A stretch of 64,000 nt of DNA from Cucumis sativus (GCF_000004075.3 NC_026655.2:4402001-4466000), one strand, 5' to 3'; counted from the first letter of the stretch, positions 41,201 through 54,596 are shown. Numbers and translations are program-made. The notes: generated from the letters alone by a model not told the origin.

Positions 41201-44200
41201 ACCCATCCATTTCAAGACAGAAAATAGGTGCGAAACGAAACGCAGAGGAGCAGCAGTACCCCCATGGCCGGACTCGCTCACCTTAAGTCGTGGTCGGCGT
41301 AGGATAAAAGAGAGAGAAAGCAAAAAAGCTAATGTGCGCAAAGAAAAGGAAAAGTAGGGTCCAAGGAGAAAAGACACAGTGGCAGGTGTTGTCAATTCAA
41401 ATGTCTCTTTCGGTTTAATCGAAAATATAAACTAAGTCAGCAATAGCCATTCATTCATCCTTTCAAGTTTCTTCATACACGTGGCCCTTCTTACCATCTC
41501 ACCATACGAAAATTCTTTTTTTCAATTTTCTAAAACTAAATTAAACACTTTCATATTTGTGTTTTAATTTCATTTCTTTTGGGTATATGCATATATATCA
41601 TCGGTTTTCGATGAATAAGATTCCGATGGGGGAATTGTCACGAGCTTTTGTCCGTTGGAAAGATGCCGTGCATTTAATACCGTGAAAAAGTACAAATATC
41701 AAAAAAGCATTGGAAAGATATTTGTTCATCTCTCTCCCTAAAATAAAATTAATAATATATCACAATTTGCTTTCAAACCCTTTTCAACCTATCTATTGTT
41801 CTTATTTGCAACCTGTGTTATCAAAATCATTAATATCTAACTTAACTATTCACAACTTACACACATCTTTCATATATCTATCACAAATATAATATTATCA
41901 ACCCTAGTTGAAAGGTTTACTAATTTTGTGAATTTCAAAAAACTAACTTTTGTTTGAGATTATTAATAATAATCGATAACTAATATCATGTATCACTATT
42001 TCAAAGTAAATTTTGTTTGTTATAGTGTTTACTAATACACGTACGGTTTGTTATTTTCTATCGATTCGTTCTTTTCTCTATATTTCTACGTTAGATGATC
42101 ACTCTCCAATACAATATTGAAGTCCAATATGAACATTTAAAAGTATGTTTTGTTATTTAATCTAACTTGAATGGAAACGTCCTTTGTTGAGGAGAAAATG
42201 GGTTGCATGGAGCATGGGGTGTTGTGGGGGGTTTTAAAAAGTGGGAATTTCGTACATAGATCAAGACATGGAGAAACAAGTACATGAGGATTGGTTTTGG
42301 TGAACAAATAAAAGAAGCAGTGTGACCCATTATTTGGCCTACAGTGTGCAATCTCTCCTTTGTCTATGTGTTTGTTTGCTCACATTTATGCATTTAATGA
42401 TGTGCTCATATCCTATATATGTTTTATGTCCAACACATTATATATCTTTGCACATTATCATTCATTATCTATATGGTTTCAACGTCAATTTTCCTCTTTA
42501 TTTTTATTGCATGGTCAAAGATTAATTATTGGCTTGGGGAAGTCCACAAATTTGAGCCATATACTACCAAATAAGAGTTATAGTAATATGAAGCATGACT
42601 AGTTACATTTGTAGACAATCGAAAAGTCGGTAAACAAAGACTTGTAACAAAGTAGACGATTGAATGTCAATAAACTACACACATGTATTGGTTTTTCATT
42701 TTTAAAATTTAGGCCGGCGTTATAAATATTGCGTTGGCATAAATATAAAAAATAAATAGATTTTTAAAACTTTACCGACAAATTAGAATTTCGTTGGAAT
42801 AAACACGTTTTTCTTCATGTAAAATTATGTGTCGGGATAAAAAGTATCGGAATTGTCAAAAATTCTCACACCGACATCCACAAAAAAATATTTAAAGTCC
42901 ACTAAAGATTCAAATATTTTTTCTCTTTCTCTTGAACTCTTGCAACAATGACACACGTACTTGAACGTGCCCTAAAAATCAACGATAAAAAAGGCGAATA
43001 AAGTGACTTCGTATTTTTCATATCTAGCTAAGCACCTAAAACAAAAATAAAATATAGGGTTGCATGATGACTACTTGGATAATTCGAAAGAGTTGAGTAC
43101 GAGCTATTCGTAAGTATAGTAACTCGACAATGAATGGAGAACATCTATCTTACTATCAATCAAAACATCAATGATAATAAATATTTGATGAACAATACAT
43201 GTGTGTATGGTATGATCAAATTAAGCCATATACTTTGACTTATCGTACCCTTAAAATTATTGATTAATATAGGTTTAAATTTTCACAAACTTTATAGTAA
43301 AACGCGTTGAATTGGGAAGCCATAATTGTAGTAATTAATTGGGATAATTAAAACCCTAGTATGGATATAATTGATAATCTATGTGTATATGCTTTAAAGG
43401 ATTCAATTAATTACGAGTAGTAATTGAATCGTTGGGAAGACGTCGGTCAAATTATAGAGCGTTAGCTCAACTTTCACTTTCTATCATTCATTAATTTTCA
43501 TCCCTTTTTCTTCCAAAAAGTCTTTCTATACCTAAACATTTTCCAAAGTATTTCTTCAATTGTTTGGCAAATATTTTTTTTTTTTTCTATAAAATATCTT
43601 ATTACTTTCAGCAAACAAACAAACATCTAATTCAATTTATCAGTTTAATTTCTAATTTGTTGTTAAAATTAACAGAGATTGTATCATGGGAGTGAATGAA
43701 CCAATTAGAAACTAAATATTACGTAGACTTATTACGAATTTTAAAGTAGACTAAATATTACACTTAAATTTACGAAAATGACATAATTGAATGAGAGAGA
43801 TATTGAATAGTACAAAACTATGTTAAAATAATTGAAAACCACTTCTTATAGCAACACATCATCTATATTCATACCTAAACTAACTTGATCGAGTATGAGT
43901 GTAAAATGACCGTTGATCGAAGCCTTTAAATTTTATTTACAGTGTTGTTTCTTAAACGAACTACCTTATATTTGATCGTTTGACTTGATTTTTCAATTAT
44001 CATAATCTACCACCGCCAAAGAGTCACTTATACTAACAAACAACTTACTCTCAAATTCCCTGATAAATAACATCACGGAAAGGACACCCAACTGTTCACA
44101 TGAAGATTAAAAATAAAAAAAAGGGTTTTTTTTTTATATTTAATTTGAAAATGAACAAATAAATAATAAAAGGAAGGAAAAGAAAAGAAAATTGTAATAG

Positions 44201-44335
44201 TGGGAATCTCATAAGAAGGAGCATCCCAAGATCTTTCCTTGGTAGGAGCAAGGAAAAAAACAGGCTAACTTCTGCTCAACCCCACACCCTTTTATTTCAC
44301 TATTTTTTTTTATATATCTCTTCCTTCTTTTTCAC
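38212..44335. other. Long gene-free region upstream of MIR159
   Basis: About 6 kb with no supported coding gene. It starts with the eRF3 leader/promoter. Most is AT-rich. A short more GC-rich island lies at about 40880-41400, with a G-box (CCACGTGGC at 40986-40994), TCGTCGTCG and C-rich stretches. Other G-boxes are at about 39650-39660 and 41477-41485. The small frames at 41104-41286 and 42322-42602 have no recognisable features. It may hold distal control sequence for the microRNA gene or an unannotated non-coding transcript. Confidence 0.45.
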
Positions 44336-44343
44336 TATAAAAA
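44336..44343 (+). promoter_or_regulatory. TATA box of the MIR159 transcription unit
   Basis: TATAAAAA lies in a CT-rich setting about 320 bases upstream of the hairpin, a normal distance for a plant primary microRNA. The start of transcription would be expected near 44368; this was not verified. Confidence 0.5.
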
Positions 44344-44654
44344 TTTAATGCTCCTTTCCTTTCAACTTCATCCCTTTTTTCCTCTCTACTCTTCCATCTT
44401 GCATCTCCCATTCTCTTTCCTCTTTTCCCCATCCCAAAAAGAAAAAAAAACCTTCTTCCCTTAAAAATGGTTCCTCTAGGGTTTTCACACCTTACCTGCC
44501 CTCTCCATCTTTTCCCATCTGGGGTTTCCCTCTTCTTTCATGGGTTCTTCTTAGTTTTTTCGAACTAGTTGTATTTTGTGTAAAAATCTCATCTTTTTCT
44601 ATGTTACTCCTTCTTTAAATACTACTTTTTTTTTGCTCAAATGAAATTAGGGTT

Positions 44655-44864
44655 TGAGGCAGAGCTCCTTGAAGTCCAATAGAGGTTTATGCCAGGTTGA
44701 TTGAGCTGCTAAGCTATGGATCCCACAGCCCCTATTGCTATATCTATCATGTTGTTGTATAATATCTTTAAAGCTGATAGGCCTGTGGCTTGCATATCTC
44801 AGGAGCTTCATCACCTGTTTTTGTTAGATCCTTGTTTGGATTGAAGGGAGCTCTACATCTTCTC
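44655..44864 (+). ncRNA. MIR159: MIR159 microRNA precursor
   Basis: The 3' arm at 44835-44855 reads TTTGGATTGAAGGG then AGCTCTA, which is the miR159 sequence over all 21 bases. The 5' arm (about 44662-44682, GAGCTCCTTGAAGTCC...) is the matching passenger strand. Between them are the conserved upper-stem blocks GCTGCTAAGCTATGGATCCC and GCATATCTCAGGAGCTTC of MIR159/319 precursors, so the long loop-to-base-processed fold is kept. miR159 directs cleavage of GAMYB-type MYB mRNAs and affects anther, seed and vegetative development. It sits alone, 6.4 kb upstream (by transcription direction) of eRF3 and about 2.7 kb before the NdhT stop. From memory, MIR159B in Arabidopsis (At1g18075) is next to the eRF3 gene, so this is probably its orthologue. 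Confidence 0.96.
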
Positions 44865-47586
44865 TCTAGTTTATCATAATTTTTTTAGCTTGTGGGTAAT
44901 GAATTAGAATCTACCTTTAAGGGTTTCTAGATCATAGTTTACTTAATTATTTGTTATTTTGTTACAAGGGTAATTAATAGCTTTTCCTTATTTATTCTTC
45001 TTCTTCCAATTCTCATCTCTTCTTCACTGACCTCTATAATTTATTTTCTCTGAACTTTCTCATGCCTTTATTTATTTCTTTTGACTTTTTTTATGATCAT
45101 TATTATTGTTACTCTTGTTTGGATCTTGCTTTGATTGGTGGGATCTGTAGTAGTTTCATGATTTTGTTTTTCTCATGAATCATGAGTGGAAGTGGGGATT
45201 TTGGTTGTGTTCTGAGTTGTTAGGGTACGAGATGTTGTTTGATGTCTTCACTCTTTGGACCATTTTTTTGTGCTACTTTTTGATTCAATATGAACTATAG
45301 TAATAATAATAATTTTTTTAATACCAAATAATGTTAACCCCTTCCTGTTTTTGTTTCTTTGATTATATCCAGGAAGTTTCTACTGTGTATATTAATGTTC
45401 TGACATTGTATCTTTGGAGATGAATGATTCTGACTATTAATAGTTATTCGTATTTTAGCTTTTTTTTTTTTCTTGTATCGTTAAAATATTATATTTAGTA
45501 CAACGATCGTGGATCTATTTATCTATACTGCTGGGCATTTTGAATGAAGAAAATATAGCCTTGTTGAGTTCATTGTGAATCAATTATTAGGTTAATTTGC
45601 ATTCTATACTATCCATTTTTTTGCTCTTAGATCTAACAAAATGTTAATAATTGATCATATTTATTGAACTTTTGCATGCAGAACCAATAATCAGAAATGT
45701 TCATAATAACACAATTTTTTAAACTTATTTGATGTTGAAATCAGTGGTTTTTTATCAACATTTTAAGATCTGTTAGTTTTATGGACGATAATTTGACCCA
45801 AGTTTAGACTTGTCTATTTATTTTATTTGAGAAAAATGGCAAAAGAGTTTAAACAATTTTTGTGAAATATGGTATTTATAATTTTCATTTTAACTCACTC
45901 ATTTTAAATCGTATCTGTGGTTACATATTGATCTAAATAATGTATTGTAGATGTACATTTGTTCATCTCAATTTAAACGAAGGTTAACATGGGTTTGACG
46001 AATACTTCTGAAGATTATACTAATAAGAAATATTAGTCTAGTTAATCAGCAAGTTTAGCCTGATGATTAAAATATGCTTGTTAATAGAAACGTCTTTGCT
46101 ACTTCTTATGTGCAGTTGTTTTTCTTTAACGTAAAATCAAAGTGCATTTGAGACAATGAATTGCTTATTATAGTTTGAGTTCAGAAGAAAGGTGAAATAG
46201 TAAAACTGTAGTAATAGTGAATACTATAGTGAGGTTTTTTACAAATTGTGTTGACACGAATTGAATATTACGTAATAGTATTTACGTTGTAAAAAGGTTT
46301 GATAAGTAAGCAAAAAATTCAGTCTGTTGTCTCAGTTCATCAACCTATATTAATGATATGTTGGTGGAAAGATATGAAATGGTGAAACCATTTCTGTGTA
46401 TTGGATTTGAGCTTGTATATAGTTTTCTCTTGATTATGAATTGTATAGTTGTGCAGTTTTTGTTCCATCCAGTGAAAGTAGGGAGAGGGAATATGAAGAG
46501 GTGATTGAAATTAAATCAAAATGTGACATGATGAATGCAACTGATCTTCAAGAACATCTTTCACTTGGTGTGTGTATATAACAGTGTGTGGATGTTCAGA
46601 TATTTTACTGCTTTGTACTTCTTTACTGTATACTCCAACCAATTTTGTTAGTTGAATTTATTGGTATGTTTACGTGGCTAACACTTGTACATTTCTTTTG
46701 TATCTAAAGAGACTTATCATTCAATAAGATTGATATCAATTTTGTGTCTCCATGTTCGTCCCAAGTCATATTGCATTTGAAGGTTAACTCAACACCTTTT
46801 AAACTTAATTGTTATTTTCAACCATTCTTATACGCTCACTTGTGTCAATATCTCTACCCCTTCTAAAGAATCATTGCTAAGAACACAAACATAATTTTGA
46901 TCTAAAAATTATGTTTTACTTACAAAAATTGCATTTTATACTGTGAAATTGACAAATATGAATTAACGATACTATGTTTTTAAATTTGTAATTTTTGTAA
47001 ATTCTCTTTTTACTTAATTTTTGAAAAGGTGAGATTTAAATTAAATTTTAAAGAAATGATCTTGAATATTCTTTCAATAAAGGATAAAAACAAAATAAAA
47101 TTAGTTGGAAGAGTTGTAAGTATAACAATTAAATTCTAAATAATTAAGTATGTAATAACATTTTAAAAAGTTTAGAAATATAGCAAAATGTGTTGATAGA
47201 AGTCTATCAGTTGCAGGTTTATAATGGTCTGACATAAGAGTCTATTTATAATTTTGTTATCGTAAATTTTATTATATTTGTAATTTTTTAAAAATATTAG
47301 TAGATAATTAATTATTATTTTTAAAATTACCATAAATTATTTAACACAATTTATTTCAGCACATGTACGACCAATCTCAAACGATGATCACGCAACACTT
47401 GATGGAACAATGGTAAATATACCATTGATTTTGATTTCGAACGGAAAGGAATTGAATGGTATAGAAATATTTTCAAATATAGTAAAATAAACGAAAACAT
47501 TTATAAAATGAAAGCAAAATCTTATACGACGGATGTAGAATATAAAATTTTGTTATATTTTTAGGAATTTGTATGTATGTAATATA
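44865..47586. other. Gene-free spacer after MIR159
   Basis: The 5' part is probably the 3' end of the primary miR159 transcript. The rest is AT-rich with no open frame of interest. A GATAG-type repeat occurs at about 47165-47300 (ATAGCAAAATGTGTTGATAG, AGTCTATCAG). Confidence 0.5.
47165..47300. repeat. AT-rich 'ATAGCAAAAT..GATAG' dispersed repeat
   Basis: ATAGCAAAATGTGTTGATAG, AGTCTATCAG and a TATTTGTAATTTTTTAAAAA ending follow the plan of a repeat with TAGCAAAA at one side and a T-rich tail at the other. Relatives are suspected at 7310-7430, 54270-54430 and 63350-63570. Confidence 0.45.
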
Positions 47587-48917
47587 TCAATAATATGGTT
47601 CTTTGAAAAGCAAGACATAAACAATGCAAGCTATAGCAAAGAGAATGATAAAGATATCTAAAGTAAGAGCAGTGGAGGCTTGATCACTCAACTCCAAGTT
47701 TCTTCCTCCAAGCCTATCCACCATGTCTGGAGTTGATACCCAATTTTGCAATTCTTGTTCGTAAGGATCTTCTAACTTCATCCTCAATTTGTCCGCTTGA
47801 CGACTCGCCTCTTCTTGTGCAAGCGTCCAGTCGTAGAACTTTCGACTTTCTTCGTTGCTTAGTACCTCATACACTTGTTTTAGTTTCATGAATTTCTCCG
47901 ACGCAACTTTTAGAGGGAGAGAGGTCGTGTCCGGATGATACTCTTTCGATAATCTTCTATACGCACTTTTTATCTCTTCTACCTCTGCCTCTGCATCTAC
48001 TCCTAAGAACCTTCACGTATATTACACATAAGAACACACTATTATATCTTTGTATAATTTATGAAAATCGATAGTATTCGTGGATTGAAACATTTTTTAG
48101 ACCTAATTCAATTGTTGGATGTAAATTTCTTCGCACCGAATAACTCTTATTAAATTATGAATAGAACCCAATCCAACCGTGAAAGTTTGGTTTGGACTGG
48201 ATTGAGATACTCTTTTCACTTATTAATTTTTATTTAATTATTTTCATATATTGAATTAAGATTAACAACTCTATTTCAATTTATATTACAAACAATTTTC
48301 TTTTTAAACGGTTGCAAGATGATTTTTAGATGTATTTGGAGAATAATTTGTCAAAAAAAAGGTTTAAATATAATTCTATCATAGGAGGAAAAACGTACTT
48401 ATAAGCTTAATACTAAGTTTGGGTTGGTTTGGATTAGTTTAGATGATGCATATATACCAACTTAATCTATAAAATCTTCATTTATTTGAATCCTGCTCGA
48501 GCCGGTAACCCTACCGAAACTATATGCATTGAGTGAGCTGGATTTGTTTGTATTTTTTGGACACTCCTACATGAGATTGAAGAATATACAATAAGACTAA
48601 CCTAATTAAGCAAGGAAAAAACCTTTACTCACTTACTGGTAGTGAGAATCAGAAGAGTTGTTGAGCAAGTCTGCCAAACTTGGACCCAACATGTTATTAC
48701 TGACATTGTTTTGATCATTACTCTCCTTTTTCTTGCGTCCAATCCATCCTTCTTCCTCGTTTTGCCAATGAATTCTTGTGTCGACCCCCGGTGGAGGTCG
48801 TCGGCGGTCGTTGTTGGGAGCTTGAGCTGCATAGACGCGCCATGTACGAAATGTGGGAGCAGAGGAATGGAAGGTTTTGTGAAAGAGGAGAGAATTGGGA
48901 AATGGAGGAGAAGCCAT
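47587..48917 (-). CDS. NDHT: Plastid J-domain protein with C-terminal membrane anchor (NdhT/CRRJ-like), 234 aa
   Basis: Two exons: 48637-48917 and 47587-48010, joined in frame. Residues 1-30 are rich in Ser and hydroxylated residues and basic, like a chloroplast transit peptide. The J domain (FLGVDAEAEVEEIKSAYRRL..., about residues 94-155) has the HPD triad in KEYHPDTTS. A single hydrophobic helix near the C-terminus (IFIILFAIACIVYVLLF) leaves a five-residue end. J domain plus short tail plus one membrane span is the plan of CRRJ/NdhT, a subunit of the ferredoxin-binding part of the chloroplast NDH complex (cyclic electron flow). A different plastid J-protein is possible; the membrane anchor and length support NdhT. 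The transcript probably starts near 48.95-49.0 kb. Confidence 0.8.
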
Positions 48918-51288
48918 GGAAAGGAATGGAATGGAAGGGGAAGAAGAGAGTTAAATCAAAACCATTACCACTGCTTTGTGTGGATGAGAATGAATACTCA
49001 CACTTCAAAGCTACATCTTTCTAGCCTTTCATTCCCCCTTGACCTATTAGTAAATTGTTTTCTTGTGCTTCTTCATTCTTTTAATATTTATAAAGGCAAC
49101 TTATACATTATTTAAAAAAACTCCTGAGATATTAAATCTCAGGCAAACTGAATTACATCATAGAATGATTCTAACATAGTTAAAAAAAATAATAAAATGT
49201 TTAGCTACTGTATTGTGGTATTTGGACGACTACTTATTAGAAATTAAGATGGTTAAAAGGCACAATTATCTAAATTTGTCGTCCAATTTTACTACTTTTA
49301 CAATAAAGAGTAAAGTGGACAGTTTTTCCAAAAATTTATTGTAAAGGTTTAAATTAATTTTATTATTGTAAAGGTTTGAATTAATTTTAAAGTGTTTAAT
49401 TTTTTTAAAAAATATTTTAAAAAAGTTCGGGATATTTTTAACTTTTCAAAACAATCAATTTTTAAGAAAACATTTCAAACAAATTTTTTTAAAAATAAGT
49501 TTAATAAAATGATGTATATTAACAAATTTTTAACGTTTTATTATTATTATTATTTTATTTCATAACCTTTTTTTAGTATATCCCTTTTACATTCGAAAAG
49601 AAAAAAAAAGTATGGCTGAATAGTGAAATGCATGGTTCAATTATTAGCCAAATATTCTTCAAAACCTAACAAATATACATGATTCAAATTATATTGCATT
49701 AAATTTAGAATTTGAGCTATATGGTTCGACTTACATTATACTCAAAGAATTGAACTATGTTCTATTCAATCAATTCTAGTGCTCAATAACTATGCAAAGC
49801 AACAACGTCCTTCCAACCCACAGCTAAGACAAAATTGACAATGAAAAGCATTAGATAATTAGGCCAAGTCAAAGTGTAAGATTGCCTATTGAGCGCAACG
49901 GTGGCATTTTCCTTGTCGCACTTCACTAACATGTGCACCATACAATACGCGACACACTAATAGTGGAAATAGTATTCGCTACTTAAGTAGACAAGCTATG
50001 TACTATCTTAAGCATCAAAGTACTTTAGACGTAATACGCAAAGCTATACACACACAACACTTATAGACATTATTTTAAAAGTCTTAACAGCACAAATCCG
50101 GATTGAACAGCTGGTTTTAACATTAAGAAGCCACATTTTATCTGCTATATCTAGAATCAATTCGAACCATACTTATCGATTGATTGGATTTCTTTAAGTT
50201 TGAAAAAATGATCATCAATATCAGTCCAAGTGAAAAAAAAATGTTTAGACTTGGCTAAAATATCCACTGCCATTTGCCCCAGCAAAAGAAATCTCTCTAG
50301 CTTCCTTAGAACTCAAGGAGTACAACCTATAGAACAGAAGGTCGTAAATAAATCTCTCTAAATTAAATCTGTCTAGTGGTTTATTTCGGAATAATTAATC
50401 AAATATCAACCATTTGATAGATAGTCTGGGTTAAACAATTTTTACACAATAATCTATATTCAAGTCAGAGAGTAACCAAGTAACACGGTTAGCAGAAGTA
50501 GGTGTTTTCAAATTACTTCACTGAAGGTACAGATACAAATCAATTCAATATAAAATTTGAAAATGACACAAACTTTGGAGGCCAAGAAAAGCAACCAACC
50601 TCTTATAATAAGCAGAAATCTAACTCATCTTCCATGTAGGCATACCATAACGGCAACAAAAGACGTTGGGGGTCTTTACTTTTGAGTAGCAAAAACCATG
50701 GTTAGGACGCTCCCCTTTTTCATTGAGATGACAAAAAAACATGTCATAATATACCAGTATAATTAACATGATACAATACTGTAAAGGTTAAAAGTTTCCG
50801 CCATCACTAAACTTAGCTTTCTCCTTTACGAACTTGACAAATTTAGATTGAATTATAGTATTAAGTTATTAACTCATATGTTGTACGAGGAAATATATGA
50901 GTATATTAATGGTAGAATAGAATTAGTCCCAATTTATGCCCTGAGATTGCTAAACTAATGTGAAGAGGGGTATGGTAACACATGACAGATATCTCATTTA
51001 ATACGAGATATTGAAAAGAAATTAACAGTAGAAAGGAAAATATTGTACAAATAGTGTTAAGTTAGAAATTCTAATATACGAAGGTGAAATGGAAGTGAAC
51101 TTTGGGTTAAACGTCAGATATTAAGAACAAGAGACGACATCTAAAGCATACCTTATGATACTGGAAGGGAAACAGAACCATTTTCTACATTGACTTCCAA
51201 ATTCCAGCCCCTGAATCGTTAATCTCAGCTCAGTTGTAAATATGAAAACACATGAGTAATAAAAATAGATCAAATTGAAAGGGTAATA
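48918..51288. other. NdhT promoter and AT-rich spacer
   Basis: About 2.4 kb with no supported gene. The left end is the NdhT leader; the right end is the MOS4 3' untranslated region. The 157-codon plus-strand frame that overlaps the left end is mostly the complement of NdhT exon 1. Nothing else was recognised. Confidence 0.5.
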
Positions 51289-54107
51289 TTACTTTTCTGC
51301 TGCCTCTCTCCTCAATTCCTGTATTTGACCCTCTAATTGAAAGCATGCCACTTGGATTTCCATATTTTTCTCACAAAGCTCCTTCCATTGCGTGGATAGA
51401 GCATGAAGCTCATATGCAGCGTTTTGCTGGGCATTGCATAATTAATCAACCAAGTATTTCAAAGAATTGGTCTCTGCCCTACTGTATTATGAATTACAAG
51501 GATGCTACTTACTTGATGGAATTTCCTTTCACGGTTCACTTTTTCAATCTTCTCATTCTGTTCCTGAGCTAATTTTTGCATTCTGATAACAATCAACATT
51601 GTGGCAATATAAGTAACAATTATATATGGTCACTTTTGATCAGATAACAGATGCACTCGGTACTTTCATGTTCATTTCACTCAGAAACGACAGATAAAAT
51701 GTGGCCAAGTGTTCCATAAAACTAATGCCTGTGATGCAATAGTTTTCAGTTTTCATAGCAACAGTCCTTGCCTCAGATAACATGCCCATACAAGTGGATG
51801 TTGGAATCCACCATGGATAATATTTAAACACAGAATCGTATTATTATTAGACCACGAAGATTCCAAACATTAAGTTCTTGTGTATCCCGTTTTATACAAT
51901 TAAGAGGATTGATTCATAGTTTGTAAGTAAATCTATGAAACCGCCCTAGATCAGCACCTATCCCAATCTGTGTGTACATAGGTTGGTTGGCATGACTATA
52001 AAGAAAATTAGAAACCACCAAAGAATTGTCAACAATGCATCAACTGTAAAATATGTTTTTCCAAGTACCAAATCAACAGGCTTTACGTCCTTAAATGATG
52101 TGAAATGCTAACCCTTCTCAAATTTGAACCCTAGTCTGCAAACATAAATGCAGAAAGAAAGAGCCATAGGCAGGACCAACTTTACGTGGATGGTTCATGT
52201 CTGCTGAGTATTGGAGACTGTATAGCTTCATTAATGAGTCAATTCAGTTCAGACAGAGAATCATATACCGTATACCTTCACCGATGGCAAAATCGTTATG
52301 TAGCTACCTGTTAGGTTATGTTTTGCTTGGTTGGAGGCCCTTTCTTAGATTGTCTCTTCCTTTGTTAGTTTCTTCTTTTTCTTTTATGTCCTTGTGTTCT
52401 TTCAATTTTTCGTGATAGAAGTTTGGGTACTAATTATAAAAACGAATAATAATGAATATAAAAACTAAAAAAACCAACTAGCAGTACATTAAAGAAAGGG
52501 AGATGCACAAATATGATGTAAAACAACTATTTCTCCATTTGAAATTCTTTTTTCTTGCAAGTAATGGAACAATTTACTCTATAGGATGTTAGAAAGCAAA
52601 GGATTGATTAGGAGCTACATTTGATTCAATAAAAACATAATTAGTAGCACGCATAAAACATGACATAAAAAAATAATAATAACAAACCTTGATAGAAGTG
52701 CTTCCAGCTGTTTGTTGTGCTGCTTCCAGATATCAGGGCCATATTTTGACATCAGATCCAAATTTTCCAGCCTACAGTATGACAAAAATGCACCGCCAGT
52801 GGTTAGGTTCCTTATTATTTCGTAATGAATCATCAAGACCTCTCTAATGTTTCTTTTCAGGGTTTGGACGCATAATCTTCAGTATTTTGCTTTTTCTTAC
52901 CAAAACTGTATAAATCACATCACACCTCTCATAAGCATGGCCCAAATGTACACAAACTAGATATAAGAAACCCACTGCAACCAAGAAAATGGACATAAAT
53001 ATGACCAACGGGAAAGAGTTACATGCAGCAAAGTGATTTCCAGGGTCAGTAACATTAAGTACTCAGAGCTGGCTATCACAACGGTGTTTTGGGCCCAGTA
53101 TAAACCATAAATTTAATAACTTAAGAACACCCATGAAGATATTGACTCGGGATTGCAGATATTAGAAGAGCTGTATGCGTTCAAGTAGTCGACTCTACTG
53201 ATCTCCATAAAATTAAGTTGGGCAAAAGACAAATCTTAAATGCCTATAATAGAACACAATCAAAATGTATCAACACTTCACCTCAGCACTTGATGACGGA
53301 GTAAGCATTGAGCTTTCTGAAGTGTCTGCTTCCAAGCAGTTTCGTCATTCTTTTTATTTGGAGGTGGTGTCTCTAATTTATATCTTGCAACGTCAAGAGG
53401 GACTGGAGGCCTCCCAGCTCTTACACGCTCATACTCCCTAGCAAGCATCGGATGATCCTGAGTTCAAACTTCGTTCAGTTGAATAGATTATCGCTAATAT
53501 TATCACATTTTTAAATATTCTCGTGATCAATCAAACGTAAAGGTTAAAGAACTAATGTAGAGTGGCACGTCCCATAGTCATTGGATGACACACGGTGACT
53601 TTCGAATAAGCAATATGCCAATATCTATGTTCTTGTCAATCAGTTAATTTTGATTTCAATTTCTTTAGCTCGTTTTCGATAAACGAAAACAGAAACAGCA
53701 GATGAAGCTTCTAAACACTTCCAAACTCATCAATTAGTAACTTTCTAGCAAATATACCCAGCGGAAAAGAAGTAAGTTCTTTCAGGCACAATAGCCTATG
53801 AAATCAAGCGTAACCTAGAGAGAACTCCGAGGTAAAAGGAAATGGCAAGTGAAACTACCTCGAATTTGAACTTAGGAAGAGGAGGTAAGTCTTTGAGAAA
53901 GTCGGCGGGTCGCTTGGAGCTACGCCGCATCTCTTCCTCGACCAAGCGATCAACCTCTGCTTTGACCCTTGGGTCGGCATAGTCGTCGTCGATGTAGGGC
54001 AAAGCGTCGATAACCTCCGCATCTGCAGAAACGCGCCAAGCTGGTTGAGATGGCTGCGGTGGAGCTTCGAGCATTAGGATATCCCCATTATTGTTGTTAG
54101 CAGCCAT
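51289..54107 (-). CDS. MOS4: Pre-mRNA-splicing factor SPF27/BCAS2 homologue (MOS4), 238 aa
   Basis: Five exons: 53859-54107, 53282-53457, 52688-52771, 51513-51582 and 51289-51426; sum 239 codons with stop. The start is [16 protein letters not shown]; an in-frame ATG six codons earlier exists but is not family-like. SPF27 is a core member of the Prp19/NineTeen complex of the spliceosome; in Arabidopsis MOS4 is also needed for some immune responses. Conserved features are [27 protein letters not shown] near the N-terminus, [10 protein letters not shown] in the middle, and a long coiled coil to the end ([20 protein letters not shown]..., ELRREAAEK). It is head to head with EXO1, with 858 bases between start codons. 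From memory the counterpart is At3g18165. Confidence 0.9.
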
Positions 54108-54269
54108 TGTCGCCACCACGAACAACAGAGGTTTTGAGTTTCGGATTTACTGAAAGCTCAGAGTGCGAGAAGACGAAGATTCCGCGGCCGCCCGCGTCGA
54201 ATTTTGTTCAGTTTTCTTCTCTCTTTAATTTTAACACGTTTGGGCCTCAAAACTTTATGAAATTAACAT

Positions 54270-54430
54270 TATAGTCAATAAAAAAAACTATAGAGTTTAT
54301 ATTCTAAAAATATAAAAAATAGTAAATTTTACCAAATATTTATAATATATATAATAAAAAAATTTAAATGTTTTAATTTATTTTACTATTTTTTCATTGT
54401 TGAAATATCAAAACGGTAAAATTTAAAATT
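54270..54430. repeat. AT-rich dispersed repeat between MOS4 and EXO1
   Basis: The word order AAATAGTAAATTTTACCAAATATTT then TTTTAATTTATTTTACTATTTTTTC resembles 63470-63565 and 7385-7412. The boundaries are approximate. Confidence 0.45.
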
Positions 54431-54596
54431 TAATAATAAACAATTCTCCTAATATATATGTAGTATATTTATTAAAGTTTAAACATACTTTTGATTTAAT
54501 AATGATATCATGGACACAACTCACCAAATTTAGGGTTAAGTTCGTATGGTTTATCCGATAAATGAGGAAACGATGTGAAAAAACAAACGCAAAAAT

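Noticed and set aside
42700-42890. Possible MITE with TCGTTGG/CCGACA words
   Set aside because: Short CGTTGG and CCGACA words recur, but no consistent inverted ends or target duplication could be found by eye.
48642-49115. 157-codon plus-strand open frame
   Set aside because: It is largely the complement of NdhT exon 1, whose frame, transit peptide and splice site are convincing.
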